A DNA stretch of 64,000 bases from Nonomuraea jiangxiensis. Its GTDB lineage: Bacteria > Actinomycetota > Actinomycetes > Streptosporangiales > Streptosporangiaceae. Under the pieces are notes generated by a model. It searched no databases, had not been told where the DNA came from, and was given only the letters and a program-made list of their open reading frames with translations. The DNA is taken from positions 186,001-250,000 of the forward strand of contig NZ_FNDJ01000003.1 of the NCBI RefSeq assembly GCF_900099965.1. The letters are read 5' to 3'. Below, piece after piece: positions 55,403 to 64,000 of the stretch. Position 1 is the stretch's first letter; each line of letters starts with the position of its first letter. The position numbers and the translations under genes are program-made.

Positions 55403-56803
55403 TCAGTGGTCGTGGCCGCGACCGCGGTCGTTGTAGGACGGCTGCGACTGGACGTTCAGCGAGTCCATCTTCACCTTGTCAGCGCCCTTGGTACGCCGGT
55501 CGTTGATCTTCAGCACATCGAAGCCCAGGTTGAAGTCGGAGCCGTAGATGTAGCCGTTGTAGTAGTAGGCGGACCAGAAACCGCCGGAGAGCGCCGGAGC
55601 GGTGTTGTCCGGGCCGCGCTCGAAGTAGGCGATTTCCTGCGGGTTGGCGGTGTCGGTGAAGTCGACCACCGAGATGCCGCCCTGGTACCACGCCTGCACC
55701 ATGATGTCGCGACCCTTGACCGGGATCAGCGAGCCGTTGTGCGCGACGCAGTTCTCGGTGTCGGCCTGGTGCCGCGGGATCTTGAAGTAACTCCTGAACT
55801 GGAGCTGACCCCTGACGATGTCGTAGTACGCGTTGGCGCCCCGGTTCGGGCCGATGGCCTCGTTGCAGGTGGCCCGGCCGCCGCCGCCGAGCTCGTCGGT
55901 GAAGATCACCTTCGTGCCGTCGTTGTTGAACGTGGCCGAGTGCCAGAACGCGAAGTTCGTCTCGTCACGGGCGGTGGCGGTGACCCTGGGCTGCTCGGGG
56001 TTGCGGATGTCCAACAGGACACCCTCACCCATGCAGGCGCCCGCCGCGATGCCCTTCTCCGGGTAGGCCGTGATGTCGTGGCAGCCCGCGGTGGCGGACT
56101 TGCCGTCGGGGTAGGAGCCCGGCACGCCGGGGAAGCCGCCGTCGGGGAACAGCACCGGCGTCGCGACGACCGAGGCCTCCGTCGGGTTCCTCAGCGGGAT
56201 CTTGACGATCGAGATGAGGTCGTGCGGCGTCTTGCAGTCCGGGAACGCGTCGTTGGGACCGTACGACGAGATGTAGACGTAGACGTTCTTGCCCCGCTTG
56301 TCAGGCACGAGCGTGTGCGTGTGCGAGCCGCAGTTCGTCTCGACCGACTTGATGTACTTCGGGTTCCGCTTGTCGGAGACGTCGAAGATGCGGATGCCCT
56401 CCCACGACTCCTTCACGGAGGCGGGCTGGCTGGTGCTGCTGCAGGAGTCGTTGTTGCGCGAGGAGTCGACCGAGCCGATCAGCAGGTCACCGTAGACCGA
56501 CAGGTCCATCTGGCTGCCGGGGCAGACGACGGAGCTGACGACGCTGGTCCGCTTCGGGTCCTTGATGTCGTAGATCGAGAACCCGGAGTAGTTGCCGACG
56601 TAGGCGTAGTTGCCCTGGAAGGCGATGTCCGTGTTGATGTCGGTCAGCGCTTCGGGCTTGGGCACGTTCGTGACGTGCTCGATGTTAGGGCTCATGACGA
56701 TTTCGCCAGGGGCCGGGATGTCCGCAGCTTGGGCCGACACTGAGGTGCCGGTCATCGCGAGGACAGCCGCGAGGAGCACTACGGCTCTTCGGGGGGTGAA
56801 CAC
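55403..56803 (-). CDS. Secreted LVIVD-repeat beta-propeller protein, copy 2
   Basis: A 466-residue paralogue of copy 1, clearly alike over the full length: NTDIAFQGNYAYVGNYSGFS against NTDIAFQGDYAYVGNYGGFS, and shared VKGRDIMVQAWY. Signal peptide ends near VSAQA. It differs by a short insert around PGVPGSYPDGKSAT and a His-rich end (DRGRGHDH). GTG start at 56803 after GGAGG. Presumably the same type of surface function. Confidence 0.85.
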   Translation of the reverse strand: MFTPRRAVVLLAAVLAMTGTSVSAQAADIPAPGEIVMSPNIEHVTNVPKPEALTDINTDIAFQGNYAYVGNYSGFSIYDIKDPKRTSVVSSVVCPGSQMDLSVYGDLLIGSVDSSRNNDSCSSTSQPASVKESWEGIRIFDVSDKRNPKYIKSVETNCGSHTHTLVPDKRGKNVYVYISSYGPNDAFPDCKTPHDLISIVKIPLRNPTEASVVATPVLFPDGGFPGVPGSYPDGKSATAGCHDITAYPEKGIAAGACMGEGVLLDIRNPEQPRVTATARDETNFAFWHSATFNNDGTKVIFTDELGGGGRATCNEAIGPNRGANAYYDIVRGQLQFRSYFKIPRHQADTENCVAHNGSLIPVKGRDIMVQAWYQGGISVVDFTDTANPQEIAYFERGPDNTAPALSGGFWSAYYYNGYIYGSDFNLGFDVLKINDRRTKGADKVKMDSLNVQSQPSYNDRGRGHDH

Positions 56804-56970
56804 TCGGGAACCTCCGATAAAGGGGGCATAAATCTAGGCAATCTTCGCGCCACCGAGCCCGGTAGGCCAGCGTGCAATCTGTCAAACTTTGTTCCGTTTC
56901 GACCCCTTCCCATTTGCCCCATGTACGCATAAAGTGCCCATTCTCGACTGCGTCAGTTAAGGGAGGCCGG

Positions 56971-57606
56971 GTGCGCGCCGCGCTCGTTGTCATGGTGGGC
57001 ACCGTGGTTGCCCTTTCCGGCTGCAGCTCCAGCACCCCTCCGCAAGCGCCGCGAGCCGCCTCTACGGCCCCCGTGATCGCCCCAGGACGCCCCGGAGAGC
57101 AGGCGCAGACGTTGTCGCCCGCCGAGGCCGCCACCGCCGTGCCCTCACCCACCGCGAACGCCGCCGACGTCAAGTACGTCCAGGACATGATCGTCCACCA
57201 CCAGCAGGCCCTGGACATGGTGCTCCTCGCCCCGAGCAGGGCCGAGTCCACGCAGCTCAAGGGCCTGGCCGACCGGATCAAGGCGGTCCAGGGCCCGGAG
57301 ATCCAGTACATGACCACCTGGCTGCGCGAGCAGGAGCAGAAGGTGCCCGATCACCACGCGGCGCACGACGGCATGCCAGGGATGGCCACGCCCCAGCAGA
57401 TGGAGGCGCTGAAGGCGGCCACCGGCAAGGAGTTCGACCGGCAGTTCCTGCAGCTCATGATCAACCACCACCTGGGCGCGATCAAGATGTCGGGGCAGGT
57501 GCTGACCAGCGGCTCGCACGTCAAGATCGAGGAGCTGGCCACCGAAGTCAGCGTGGAACAGACGGCCGAGATCCGCCGCATGCAGGAGATGCAGGCGACC
57601 CCGTGA
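56971..57606 (+). CDS. DUF305-domain lipoprotein
   Basis: A 211-residue exported lipoprotein with lipobox VALSGC. After an Ala/Pro-rich spacer comes DUF305, a ferritin-like four-helix domain: YVQDMIVHHQQALDMVLLAP and LQLMINHHLGAIKMSGQ give the paired HH-x-x-A motifs, which could bind a metal such as copper. Related proteins occur with copper-handling genes, but none are here. GTG at 56971 has GGGAGG four bases upstream. Confidence 0.9.
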   Translation: MRAALVVMVGTVVALSGCSSSTPPQAPRAASTAPVIAPGRPGEQAQTLSPAEAATAVPSPTANAADVKYVQDMIVHHQQALDMVLLAPSRAESTQLKGLADRIKAVQGPEIQYMTTWLREQEQKVPDHHAAHDGMPGMATPQQMEALKAATGKEFDRQFLQLMINHHLGAIKMSGQVLTSGSHVKIEELATEVSVEQTAEIRRMQEMQATP

Positions 57607-57630
57607 CCCCCGCGAACGGCGGAGCCACGG

Positions 57631-58866
57631 TCAGGACCCCACCCGCCAGGAGTGCAGGTAGGCCTCCTGCTCCAAGGTGAGCGTGTCGATGCCGATGCCG
57701 GTGGCGGCCAGCTTGAGCCTGGCCACCTCGTGGTCGATCTCCGCCGGCACGTCGTAGACGCCGGGCGCCATGTTCGCCCGCTCGCCGACCAGCCACTCCA
57801 CGGCCAGGGCCTGCGCGGAGAAGGACATGTCCATGACGGCCGCCGGATGGCCCTCGGCGGCGGTGAGGTTGACCAGCCGCCCCTCGGCCAGCAGCAGCAG
57901 CCGGTTGCCGCCGGGCATGACGTACTCGTCGGTGTTGGGCCGCACGCCCCGGTGCACCTCGCGCGCCATCTCGTCCAGCGCCCGCACGTCGATCTCCACG
58001 TCGAAGTGCCCCGCGTTGGCCAGGATGGCGCCGTCCTTCATGACCGACAGGTGCTCGGCCCTGATCACGTCGCGGTTGCCGGTCACGGTGACGAACAGGT
58101 CGCCGAGCGTCGCCGCCTGGGCCATGGGCCGTACCTCGTAGCCCTGCAGGATGGCGTCGAGCGCCTTGACGGCGTCGATCTCGGTCACGATCACCCGCGC
58201 CCCGAACCCCTTGGCCCGCTCGGCCACCCCCCGCCCGCAGTAGCCGAACCCGGCCACGACCACGGTACGCCCCGCCAGCATGGTGTTGGTGGCCCGCATG
58301 ATCCCGTCGAGCGTGGACTGCCCGGTGCCGTACCGGTTGTCGAACATGCGCTTGGTCCGCGTGTCGTTCACCGCCACGACGGGGAACCGCAGGGCGTTCT
58401 CGGCGGCCATCTGCCGCAGCCTGATGATCCCGGTCGTTGTCTCCTCGCACCCGCCGGAGACCCGTTCGAGCAGGTCCGTACGCTCGGTGTGCAGGATGTT
58501 CACCAGATCGCACCCGTCGTCGAGGACGAGGTCGGGTTCGACATCGAGCGCCTGGTGGATGTGCCGGTAGTAGGTGGCCCGGTCCACCCCCGCCCGCGCG
58601 TGCACCGCCATCCCGTAGGTCCGCAGGGACTCGGCCACGTCGTCCTGCGTGGACAGCGGGTTCGAGGCGGCCAGGGCGATCTGCGCGCCCCCCGCCATCA
58701 GGGCCCCCATCAGCACGGCCGTCTCGGCGGTGACATGCAGGCAGGCGGCGATCCGCACCCCGGCGAGCGGCTGTTCGAGCCCGAACCGCTCCCCGATCGC
58801 CGTCAGCACCGGCATCGAACGCGCGGCCCAGGAGATCTGCCGCTCACCGCTATCACTGAGATCCAT
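57631..58866 (-). CDS. Short (archaeal-type) adenosylhomocysteinase-like enzyme
   Basis: A 411-residue member of the S-adenosylhomocysteine hydrolase family. The NAD site is VVVAGFGYCGRGVAERAKGFG; the active-site block AVNDTRTKRMFDNRYGTGQS keeps the Lys and Asp of the catalytic pair, and LHVTAETAVL matches the Cys/His region of the family. It lacks the roughly 40-residue insert of the usual bacterial enzyme and the K-x-x-x-YRY tail that completes the partner's NAD site, both features of the archaeal/Thermotoga type; the Methanocaldococcus member prefers S-inosylhomocysteine. Its start at 58866 lies 97 bp after the stop of ahcY across a terminator. Substrate not certain. Confidence 0.85.
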   Translation of the reverse strand: MDLSDSGERQISWAARSMPVLTAIGERFGLEQPLAGVRIAACLHVTAETAVLMGALMAGGAQIALAASNPLSTQDDVAESLRTYGMAVHARAGVDRATYYRHIHQALDVEPDLVLDDGCDLVNILHTERTDLLERVSGGCEETTTGIIRLRQMAAENALRFPVVAVNDTRTKRMFDNRYGTGQSTLDGIMRATNTMLAGRTVVVAGFGYCGRGVAERAKGFGARVIVTEIDAVKALDAILQGYEVRPMAQAATLGDLFVTVTGNRDVIRAEHLSVMKDGAILANAGHFDVEIDVRALDEMAREVHRGVRPNTDEYVMPGGNRLLLLAEGRLVNLTAAEGHPAAVMDMSFSAQALAVEWLVGERANMAPGVYDVPAEIDHEVARLKLAATGIGIDTLTLEQEAYLHSWRVGS

Positions 58867-58912
58867 GGCCAGCCTTTGAGCGAAGGGGACGGGAGCGCCC
58901 TGATAAGGGAAA

Positions 58913-58943
58913 GCTCCGGGAGGGCGCTAACCCCTCCCGGAGC
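58913..58943 (-). terminator. Terminator after ahcY
   Basis: GCTCCGGGAGGG paired with CCCTCCCGGAGC, perfect 12-bp stem around seven bases. It lies 21-51 bp past the ahcY stop, before the second hydrolase gene. Confidence 0.88.
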
Positions 58944-58963
58944 GGTCTTCTACCGGAGCAGAT

Positions 58964-60391
58964 CTAGTAGCGGTAGTGGTCGGACTTGTACGGCCCCTCG
59001 ACGTGAACGCCGATGTAGGCGGCCTGCTCCTTGGTGAGCTCGGTGAGCTTGACGCCCAGCGCGTCCAGGTGCAGCCGGGCGACCTTCTCGTCCAGGTGCT
59101 TGGGCAGCGTGTAGACGCCGATCGGGTATTCGGCCGTCTTCGTGAACAGCTCGATCTGCGCGATCACCTGGTTGGTGAACGAGTTGGACATCACGAAGCT
59201 CGGGTGGCCGGTCGCGCAGCCGAGGTTCATCAGCCGGCCCTCGGCCAGCACGATGATCGAGTGCCCGTCCTCGAAGACCCACTCGTCGACCTGCGGCTTG
59301 ATGTTGTTCCTCACCACGCCGGGCGTCTTGGCCAGGCCCGCCATGTCGATCTCGTTGTCGAAATGACCGATGTTCGAGACGATCGCCTGGTGCTTCATCC
59401 GCGCCATGTGAGCGGCGGTGATGATGTTGAAGTTGCCGGTGGCGGTGACGAAGATGTCCGCGATGCCGACGACCTCGTCGAGCGTGGTGACCTGGAAGCC
59501 GTCCATGGCCGCCTGCAGCGCGCAGATCGGGTCGATCTCGGTCACGATGACGCGGGCGCCCTGGCCGCGCAGCGCGTCGGCGCAGCCCTTGCCGACGTCG
59601 CCGTAGCCGCAGACCACGGCCACCTTGCCGCCGATCAGCACGTCGGTGGCGCGGTTGAGGCCGTCGATGACGGAGTGGCGGCAGCCGTACTTGTTGTCGA
59701 ACTTGGACTTGGTGACCGAGTCGTTGACGTTGATCGCCGGGAAGAGGAGCTGGCCGTTCTTGTGCATCTCGTAGAGGCGGTGCACGCCGGTGGTGGTCTC
59801 CTCGGTGACGCCCTTGATGCTCTCGGCGATCCGGGTCCACGTCTTGTCCGCGCCGACCGTCCGGGTGAGCAGGTCGATGATGACGTGCCACTCCTCCGGG
59901 TCCTCGGCGGTGGCCGCGGGCACGGCGCCGGCCTTCTCGTATTCGGCGCCCTTGTGCACGAGCAGCGTGGCGTCGCCGCCGTCGTCCAGGATCATGTTGG
60001 GCGCGTCACCGCCCGGCCACGTCAGGGCCTGCTCGGTGCACCACCAGTATTCCTCCAGCGTCTCGCCCTTCCAGGCGAACACCGGCACGCCCTTCGGGTC
60101 GTCGACGGTGCCCTCGGGGCCGACGACCACGGCGGCGGCGGCGTGGTCCTGCGTGGAGAAGATGTTGCAGCTCACCCAGCGGACCTCGGCGCCGAGCGCC
60201 ACCAGCGTCTCGATGAGGACGGCCGTCTGGATCGTCATGTGCAGGGAGCCCATGATCTTCGCGCCGCGAAGGGGCTGGGAAGCCGCGTATTCCTTGCGAA
60301 CCGCCATGAGGCCGGGCATCTCGTGCTCGGCGAGCCGGATCTCCTTGCGACCGAAGTCGGCCAGTGAAAGGTCAGCGACCTTGAAGTCCAT
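58964..60391 (-). CDS. ahcY: Adenosylhomocysteinase, standard long form
   Basis: A 475-residue cytoplasmic enzyme that splits S-adenosylhomocysteine into adenosine and homocysteine, relieving inhibition of methyltransferases. [14 protein letters not shown] and the insert [20 protein letters not shown] are typical of the bacterial type. The active site has [16 protein letters not shown] (Lys/Asp), the NAD loop [17 protein letters not shown], and the end is YKSDHYRY, completing the partner's NAD site. AGGGG precedes the ATG. Located near mtrA and manB as in mycobacteria (sahH). Divergent from the MerR gene. Confidence 0.96.
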   Translation of the reverse strand: MDFKVADLSLADFGRKEIRLAEHEMPGLMAVRKEYAASQPLRGAKIMGSLHMTIQTAVLIETLVALGAEVRWVSCNIFSTQDHAAAAVVVGPEGTVDDPKGVPVFAWKGETLEEYWWCTEQALTWPGGDAPNMILDDGGDATLLVHKGAEYEKAGAVPAATAEDPEEWHVIIDLLTRTVGADKTWTRIAESIKGVTEETTTGVHRLYEMHKNGQLLFPAINVNDSVTKSKFDNKYGCRHSVIDGLNRATDVLIGGKVAVVCGYGDVGKGCADALRGQGARVIVTEIDPICALQAAMDGFQVTTLDEVVGIADIFVTATGNFNIITAAHMARMKHQAIVSNIGHFDNEIDMAGLAKTPGVVRNNIKPQVDEWVFEDGHSIIVLAEGRLMNLGCATGHPSFVMSNSFTNQVIAQIELFTKTAEYPIGVYTLPKHLDEKVARLHLDALGVKLTELTKEQAAYIGVHVEGPYKSDHYRY

Positions 60392-60495
60392 TGGGTGTCC
60401 CCTCGCGTCACGGATGTGTTCCGGTAGACGAGTTTAGGTGGCACGACGCCGCGGACGCACCTTCAGGATGCTGAAACTGACGTAAGAATGTAAGA

Positions 60496-60834
60496 ATGCG
60501 CATCACGGAAGCTGCCAAGCGGCTCGGTATGTCCCCCCGAATGCTCCGATACCGGGAGGCGCTCGGTCTGCTACCACCGGTGCGGGAGCAGGGGGCGCAC
60601 CGGCGCTTCGGGCCCGACGAGCTGGCCGCCGTGGCGCAGGGGGTGGAGTTGGAGAAGCGGTTCGACGTGTCGCCGGCGGAGCTGGCGTTCGCGCTGCGGG
60701 TGCTGAGCGAGCCCGCGGTGGCGGCGGCGGTGCGCGATCTGGGGGTGCGGATCGGGCGCATCCAGGTGCCGCGCAGGGCCCTGGACTTCGAGAAGGAGAA
60801 GGCCCTGCGACTGCTGCGCCCGCCCGGCAGGTGA
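60496..60834 (+). CDS. MerR-family transcriptional regulator
   Basis: A 112-residue protein with the MerR winged helix (1-70): MRITEAAKRLGMSPRMLRYREALGLLPP and HRRFGPDELAAV. It stops soon after the dimerisation helix and has no Cys-rich effector end, so ligand sensing is not evident. ATG at 60496, within two tandem GTAAGAAT words. Divergent from ahcY; it converges with the CDF gene across a repeat. Confidence 0.85.
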   Translation: MRITEAAKRLGMSPRMLRYREALGLLPPVREQGAHRRFGPDELAAVAQGVELEKRFDVSPAELAFALRVLSEPAVAAAVRDLGVRIGRIQVPRRALDFEKEKALRLLRPPGR

Positions 60835-60845
60835 GCCCGCCCTCC

Positions 60846-60918
60846 GGCCCGCCGCGGTCGGCCCGCTACGGGCGGACCCGCCGCGATCGGCCCGCCGCGG
60901 TCGGCCCGCTACGGGCGG
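60846..60918. repeat. 43-bp direct repeat with hairpins between convergent genes
   Basis: The 30-mer starting GGCCCGCCGCGGTCGGCCCG occurs at 60846 and 60889 (period 43 bp). Each copy contains GCCCG-CTA-CGGGC, a stem of five bp with a three-base loop, which may act as terminator for the MerR gene and the CDF gene. The second copy overlaps the CDF stop. Confidence 0.7.
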
Positions 60919-61841
60919 GCCGTGGTGCTGGGCGCCCTGTCCAGGTCCGGCTCCAGGTAGATGACCCGGGCGATCGGCACGGCCTCGCGGATGCGGCGCT
61001 CGGCCTCGTCGATGCCCCGGGCCACCTCGCCCGCCGTGTCGTTGTGGGCGACCGCGATCTTGGCCCCCACCAGCAGCTCCTCCGGGCCCAGGTGCAGCGT
61101 GCGCATGTGGATGATCCGGTCCACCTCGGGCGCGCTCTCCAGCGCGGCGCGGATCTGCGCCTCCATCTCGGGGGTGGCGCCCTCGCCGACCAGCAGCGAC
61201 TTGGTCTCCATGGCCAGCACAACCGCGATCACGGCCAGCAGCACGCCGATCATCAGGGTGCCGACGCCGTCCCAGACGCCGTTGTCCGTGATGACGGCCA
61301 TCGTCACGCCGAACAACGCGAAGATCAGGCCGAGCAGCGCGCCCAGGTCCTCCAGCAGGATGACGGGCAGCTCGGGTGACTTGGAGCGGCGGACGAAGGC
61401 GACCCACGACTGCTTGCCGCGTACGGCGTTGGATTCCTTGATCGCCGTACGGAACGAGAACGACTCGGCGACGATCGCGAAGATCAGCACCGCGAACGCC
61501 CAGATCGGCGCCTCCACCCGATGCGGATCGGAAAGCTTGTGCACGCCCTCGTAGATCGAGAACGCCGCGCCGATGGTGAAAAGCACGACGGCCACCACGA
61601 AGGCGTAGAAGTAACGCTCGCGGCCGTAGCCGAACGGATGCTCCCTGGTGCTGGCCCGCGCCGCCCGCTTGCCGCCGACCAGCAGCAACACCTGGTTGCC
61701 CGAGTCGGCGACCGAGTGAATGCCCTCCGCCAGCATGGACGAGGACCCCGTGAAGGCCGCGGCCACGAACTTGGCCACGGCGATCGCCAGGTTGGCGGTC
61801 AACGCCGCAATGATCGCCTTCGTACCGCCACTCGCGCTCAC
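60909..61841 (-). CDS. Cation diffusion facilitator family transporter
   Basis: A 310-residue membrane protein with six helices; helix 2 carries SSSMLAEGIHSVADSGNQ (H/D metal site), helix 5 LEDLGALLGLIFALFG (D site), and a cytoplasmic domain follows (about 210-300). It exports Zn2+ or a similar metal by proton antiport. Resembles the SLC30A9-like branch. GTG start at 61841. The gene sits between the SIS isomerase and MerR genes. Confidence 0.92.
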   Translation of the reverse strand: MSASGGTKAIIAALTANLAIAVAKFVAAAFTGSSSMLAEGIHSVADSGNQVLLLVGGKRAARASTREHPFGYGRERYFYAFVVAVVLFTIGAAFSIYEGVHKLSDPHRVEAPIWAFAVLIFAIVAESFSFRTAIKESNAVRGKQSWVAFVRRSKSPELPVILLEDLGALLGLIFALFGVTMAVITDNGVWDGVGTLMIGVLLAVIAVVLAMETKSLLVGEGATPEMEAQIRAALESAPEVDRIIHMRTLHLGPEELLVGAKIAVAHNDTAGEVARGIDEAERRIREAVPIARVIYLEPDLDRAPSTTARP

Positions 61842-61886
61842 CGATCTGCTCCACTCATATATTGCTCAAAGGCCCGAAAGGGGATC

Positions 61887-62993
61887 CTATTGTGAAATTC
61901 TGGCCTTCAGCTCAGCTATCGCCGAGACAGGCGTCGGGTCGATGCCGTATCCCAGCGCCAGATACGTGCTGGCGTAGTCGCCCAGCCCGACCAGCGTGGC
62001 GATCCGCTCCAGCGGGTGCTCGCCCTCGGCCGCGAGCTCGCTGACCGCCACGTCCCGGTCGCGCGCCAGGCGTACGGCCGCCTCGCGCCGCCGCGTCACC
62101 TGCGGGTGCTCCTCCACGTCGCGCAGCACCACGAGCCTGATCGCGGGGCCCGGCGCGTCGGCGAAGATGTCCCGCTCAGCCAGCGGCCCGTCGAAGGCGA
62201 CCACCTGGTTGTGGCAGACCTCGGGCAGCTCGCCGTGGATGGCGGGATATTTCGCGTTGGTGTTGAGCTGGGAGGCCAGCCGGTAGGCCGCCACCCCCGC
62301 CGCCGGCGACGACCCCCAGATCATCGGCAGGTTGTCGGCGAGGTCCATGGCCAGCGACTTGCCGGGGTTGATGAACGACTCGCTGGACGGCCTGCACCGG
62401 TGTGCCATGTCCTCCAGTGAACTGGCCACCCGTTCGTAGAGGTCGGCGTCGGCCGGGACCAGCCGCAGCGCGGCCGCGGCCACGATCAGCGGGATCGTCA
62501 GCAGCCAGATGTTCGCCCTGGACTGGCCGGAGACGGGCACCGGCACGTAGACCGCCGAGGCCTGGGTGGCGATGGCCTCCAGCTGGGAGCCGGGGGCGCC
62601 CACGCCGAGCAGCGAGCAGCCCCGCCGCACGGCCTGCATGGCCACGGACACGGTCTCCTCGGCCTCGCCCGAGCTCGACACGACGACGACCAGGTCGGTC
62701 GCGCCGACCCAGCCGGGAAGCTGGTAGGAGCGCAGGGACACGACCGGCAGCGGCGCGCCGTTGCCCACCACGGCCGTGAGGATGTCACCCGGAATGCCCG
62801 AGCCGCCCATGCCCGCGACCACGATGGCACGCGGGCGCCCCTGGCTCGCCAGGCGGTCGACGCGGGACTCGACGGCGATGCGGTAGCCGGTGCGCACGTG
62901 AGCGGCGGAGGCGGCGACCGCGAGCAGCATGCCGCCCGGATCGCCCTCGGTGAGGTGCCGCTGGTCGTCGAGCCGCGCCGGCTCCCAGGTCAC
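61887..62993 (-). CDS. SIS-domain protein, bifunctional phosphoglucose/phosphomannose isomerase
   Basis: A 368-residue protein with an N-terminal SIS domain ([31 protein letters not shown]) and a C-terminal bact-PGI_C domain ([23 protein letters not shown], where His and Glu are the usual catalytic residues of this family). It should interconvert glucose-6-phosphate or mannose-6-phosphate with fructose-6-phosphate, feeding GDP-mannose synthesis together with ManB. GTG at 62993 overlaps the Trm112 stop (GTGA). Confidence 0.88.
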   Translation of the reverse strand: MTWEPARLDDQRHLTEGDPGGMLLAVAASAAHVRTGYRIAVESRVDRLASQGRPRAIVVAGMGGSGIPGDILTAVVGNGAPLPVVSLRSYQLPGWVGATDLVVVVSSSGEAEETVSVAMQAVRRGCSLLGVGAPGSQLEAIATQASAVYVPVPVSGQSRANIWLLTIPLIVAAAALRLVPADADLYERVASSLEDMAHRCRPSSESFINPGKSLAMDLADNLPMIWGSSPAAGVAAYRLASQLNTNAKYPAIHGELPEVCHNQVVAFDGPLAERDIFADAPGPAIRLVVLRDVEEHPQVTRRREAAVRLARDRDVAVSELAAEGEHPLERIATLVGLGDYASTYLALGYGIDPTPVSAIAELKARISQ

Positions 62994-63157
62994 GGCTTCC
63001 TGGCCTCGTCGACGAGCAGGACGGGAATGTCATCCCGGACCGGGTAGATCAGGCCGCAACCCGTGCAGGCCAGCTCTTCGGCCTCGGTCTCCGCGCGCAG
63101 CCGGGCCTTGCACGCCGGACAGGCCAGGATCTCCAGCAGCCAGTCGTCGATCTTCAC
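62990..63157 (-). CDS. Trm112-family zinc-ribbon protein
   Basis: A 55-residue protein that starts at a GTG (63157, AAAGG seven bases before) and ends at 62990. Its sequence reads [20 protein letters not shown] with a second knuckle [22 protein letters not shown]: four Cys (CPxC and CxxC) bind zinc. Trm112 proteins activate methyltransferases. The 4-bp GTGA overlaps on both sides make a tight operon with the phosphomannomutase and the SIS isomerase, as in mycobacteria. Confidence 0.93.
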   Translation of the reverse strand: MKIDDWLLEILACPACKARLRAETEAEELACTGCGLIYPVRDDIPVLLVDEARKP

Positions 63158-63999
63158 TCTGACACCTTTCCCACAATGGCGAGGACCTCGTCCCTGATCG
63201 CCGACATCATGCCAGCGTCAGCGGCCTCCGCGTTCAGCCTGAGCAGCGGCTCGGTGTTGGACGTCCGCAGATTGAACCACCAGCCGGACCCGGTCACGGT
63301 CAGCCCGTCGAGCTCGTCGAAGTCACCGCGCCCCGCGAACGCCTCGCGCACCCGCCGCAACGCCTCGCCCTGGTCGGAGACGGCGCTGTTGACCTCGCCC
63401 GAGGAGTGGTAGCGCGAGTAGGCGGCCACCATCTCGGACAACGGCCTGTCCTGCTCCCCCAGGGCGGCCAGTACGTGCATGGCCGCCAGCATCCCGGAGT
63501 CCGCGAACCAGAAGTCACGGAAATAGTAGTGAGCCGAGTGCTCGCCGCCGAAAACGGCGCCCGTGCGGGCCATCTCGGCCTTGATGAACGAGTGCCCCAC
63601 GCGGGTGCGCACCGGGACGCCGCCGTGCTCGCGCACGATCTCGGGCACGCCGAGCGACGTGATCAGGTTGTGGATGATCGTCGCGCCCGGATATTTGGCC
63701 AGCTCCCGCACGGCGACCAGGGCCGTGATGGCCGACGGCGAGACCGACTCGCCGCGCTCGTCGATCACCCAGCACCGGTCGGCGTCACCGTCGAAGGCCA
63801 GCCCCAGGTCGGCACCGCTCTCGACCACCGTCCGCTGCAGGTCGACGAGGTTGTGCGGCTCCAGCGGGTTGGCCTCGTGATTCGGGAAGTCACCGTCCAG
63901 CTCGAAGTAGAGCGGGGTCAGCTCGATCGGCAGCCCCTCGAAGACCGCCGGCACCGTGTGCCCGCCCATGCCGTTGCCGGCGTCGACGACGACCTTGAG
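63154..63999 (-). CDS. manB: Phosphomannomutase/phosphoglucomutase, C-terminal part
   Basis: Partial gene: the start is beyond the right edge, and the frame is open to position 63999. Visible part (about 281 residues) begins at [12 protein letters not shown], contains the metal-binding loop [11 protein letters not shown], the sugar-binding loop [12 protein letters not shown] (GEXSGH-like) and the phosphate-binding C-terminal [13 protein letters not shown]. It converts mannose-6-phosphate to mannose-1-phosphate for GDP-mannose, lipomannan and glycoprotein synthesis. Stop overlaps the Trm112 start as GTGA. Confidence 0.93.
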   Translation of the reverse strand, partial: LKVVVDAGNGMGGHTVPAVFEGLPIELTPLYFELDGDFPNHEANPLEPHNLVDLQRTVVESGADLGLAFDGDADRCWVIDERGESVSPSAITALVAVRELAKYPGATIIHNLITSLGVPEIVREHGGVPVRTRVGHSFIKAEMARTGAVFGGEHSAHYYFRDFWFADSGMLAAMHVLAALGEQDRPLSEMVAAYSRYHSSGEVNSAVSDQGEALRRVREAFAGRGDFDELDGLTVTGSGWWFNLRTSNTEPLLRLNAEAADAGMMSAIRDEVLAIVGKVSE

Positions 64000-64000
64000 C

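Noticed and set aside
60392..60495. SAH riboswitch upstream of ahcY
   Set aside because: The spacer is only 104 bp and shows neither the conserved SAH-aptamer core nor its paired helices by eye.

Overview
The window is about 64 kb of very GC-rich DNA with dense, often overlapping genes, many GTG starts and strong purine-rich ribosome binding sites. It is chromosomal DNA of a filamentous-type actinobacterium. The mtrA-mtrB-lpqB-comF-hpf-secA block, the Rv3235-like gene, the DUF4129/DUF4350/MoxR/DUF58/SpoIIM/RDD block and the ahcY and manB/Trm112/SIS blocks are all actinobacterial landmarks. A DasR/PTS block, DUF1996 and L-rhamnose uptake genes fit a Streptomyces- or Streptosporangiaceae-like soil organism. 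The family assignment is inference only. I saw no tRNA, rRNA, CRISPR array, insertion sequence or phage gene.

Left third (1-23 kb) is accessory metabolism. It holds a DUF1996 fragment; a redox cassette (ferric-reductase-like membrane protein, 18-codon micro-ORF, NuoF-ferredoxin fusion, berberine-bridge-type flavoprotein); an L,D-transpeptidase; and a GNAT acetyltransferase. A four-gene L-rhamnose-type ABC importer follows, then an AraC regulator, an NmrA/quinone-oxidoreductase fusion and an acetoacetyl-CoA ligase. Next is a beta-lactam-type module (LysR and class A beta-lactamase-like hydrolase, divergent from a MecA-N-type penicillin-binding protein). Three HAD-family proteins and an isolated ATP synthase subunit a gene close this part.

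23.6-31.3 kb is an amino-sugar block: GH3 N-acetylglucosaminidase lipoprotein, PTS enzyme I, HPr, EIIA, EIIB, a SIS-domain sugar-phosphate enzyme, the GntR regulator DasR and a PTS EIIC. A perfect 22-bp palindrome matching the DasR-responsive element lies between dasR and the SIS/EIIB/EIIA operon, and a weaker copy lies before ptsH. GlcNAc release, uptake, deamination and control are therefore grouped.

31.3-46 kb is the conserved core: Rv3235-like protein, SecA, small membrane protein, YcaQ-type DNA glycosylase, LuxR-type response regulator, HPF, ComF, LpqB, MtrB and MtrA. It is interrupted by four gene-free stretches of 0.5-1.1 kb, three of which carry tandem GC-rich repeats.

46-64 kb: a membrane protein/DUF4129/DUF4350/MoxR/DUF58 operon with overlapping starts, SpoIIM and RDD proteins, two tandem secreted LVIVD-repeat paralogues and a DUF305 lipoprotein. 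Then come two different S-adenosylhomocysteine hydrolases side by side, a MerR regulator, a cation-diffusion facilitator, and the SIS isomerase, Trm112 protein and phosphomannomutase (cut by the window end) with 4-bp overlaps.

No wholly new multi-gene system is evident. The best leads are the paired SAH hydrolases, the solo ATP synthase subunit a, the beta-lactam module, the start-codon duplications at lpqB and the DUF58 gene, the micro-ORFs and the intergenic repeat arrays.
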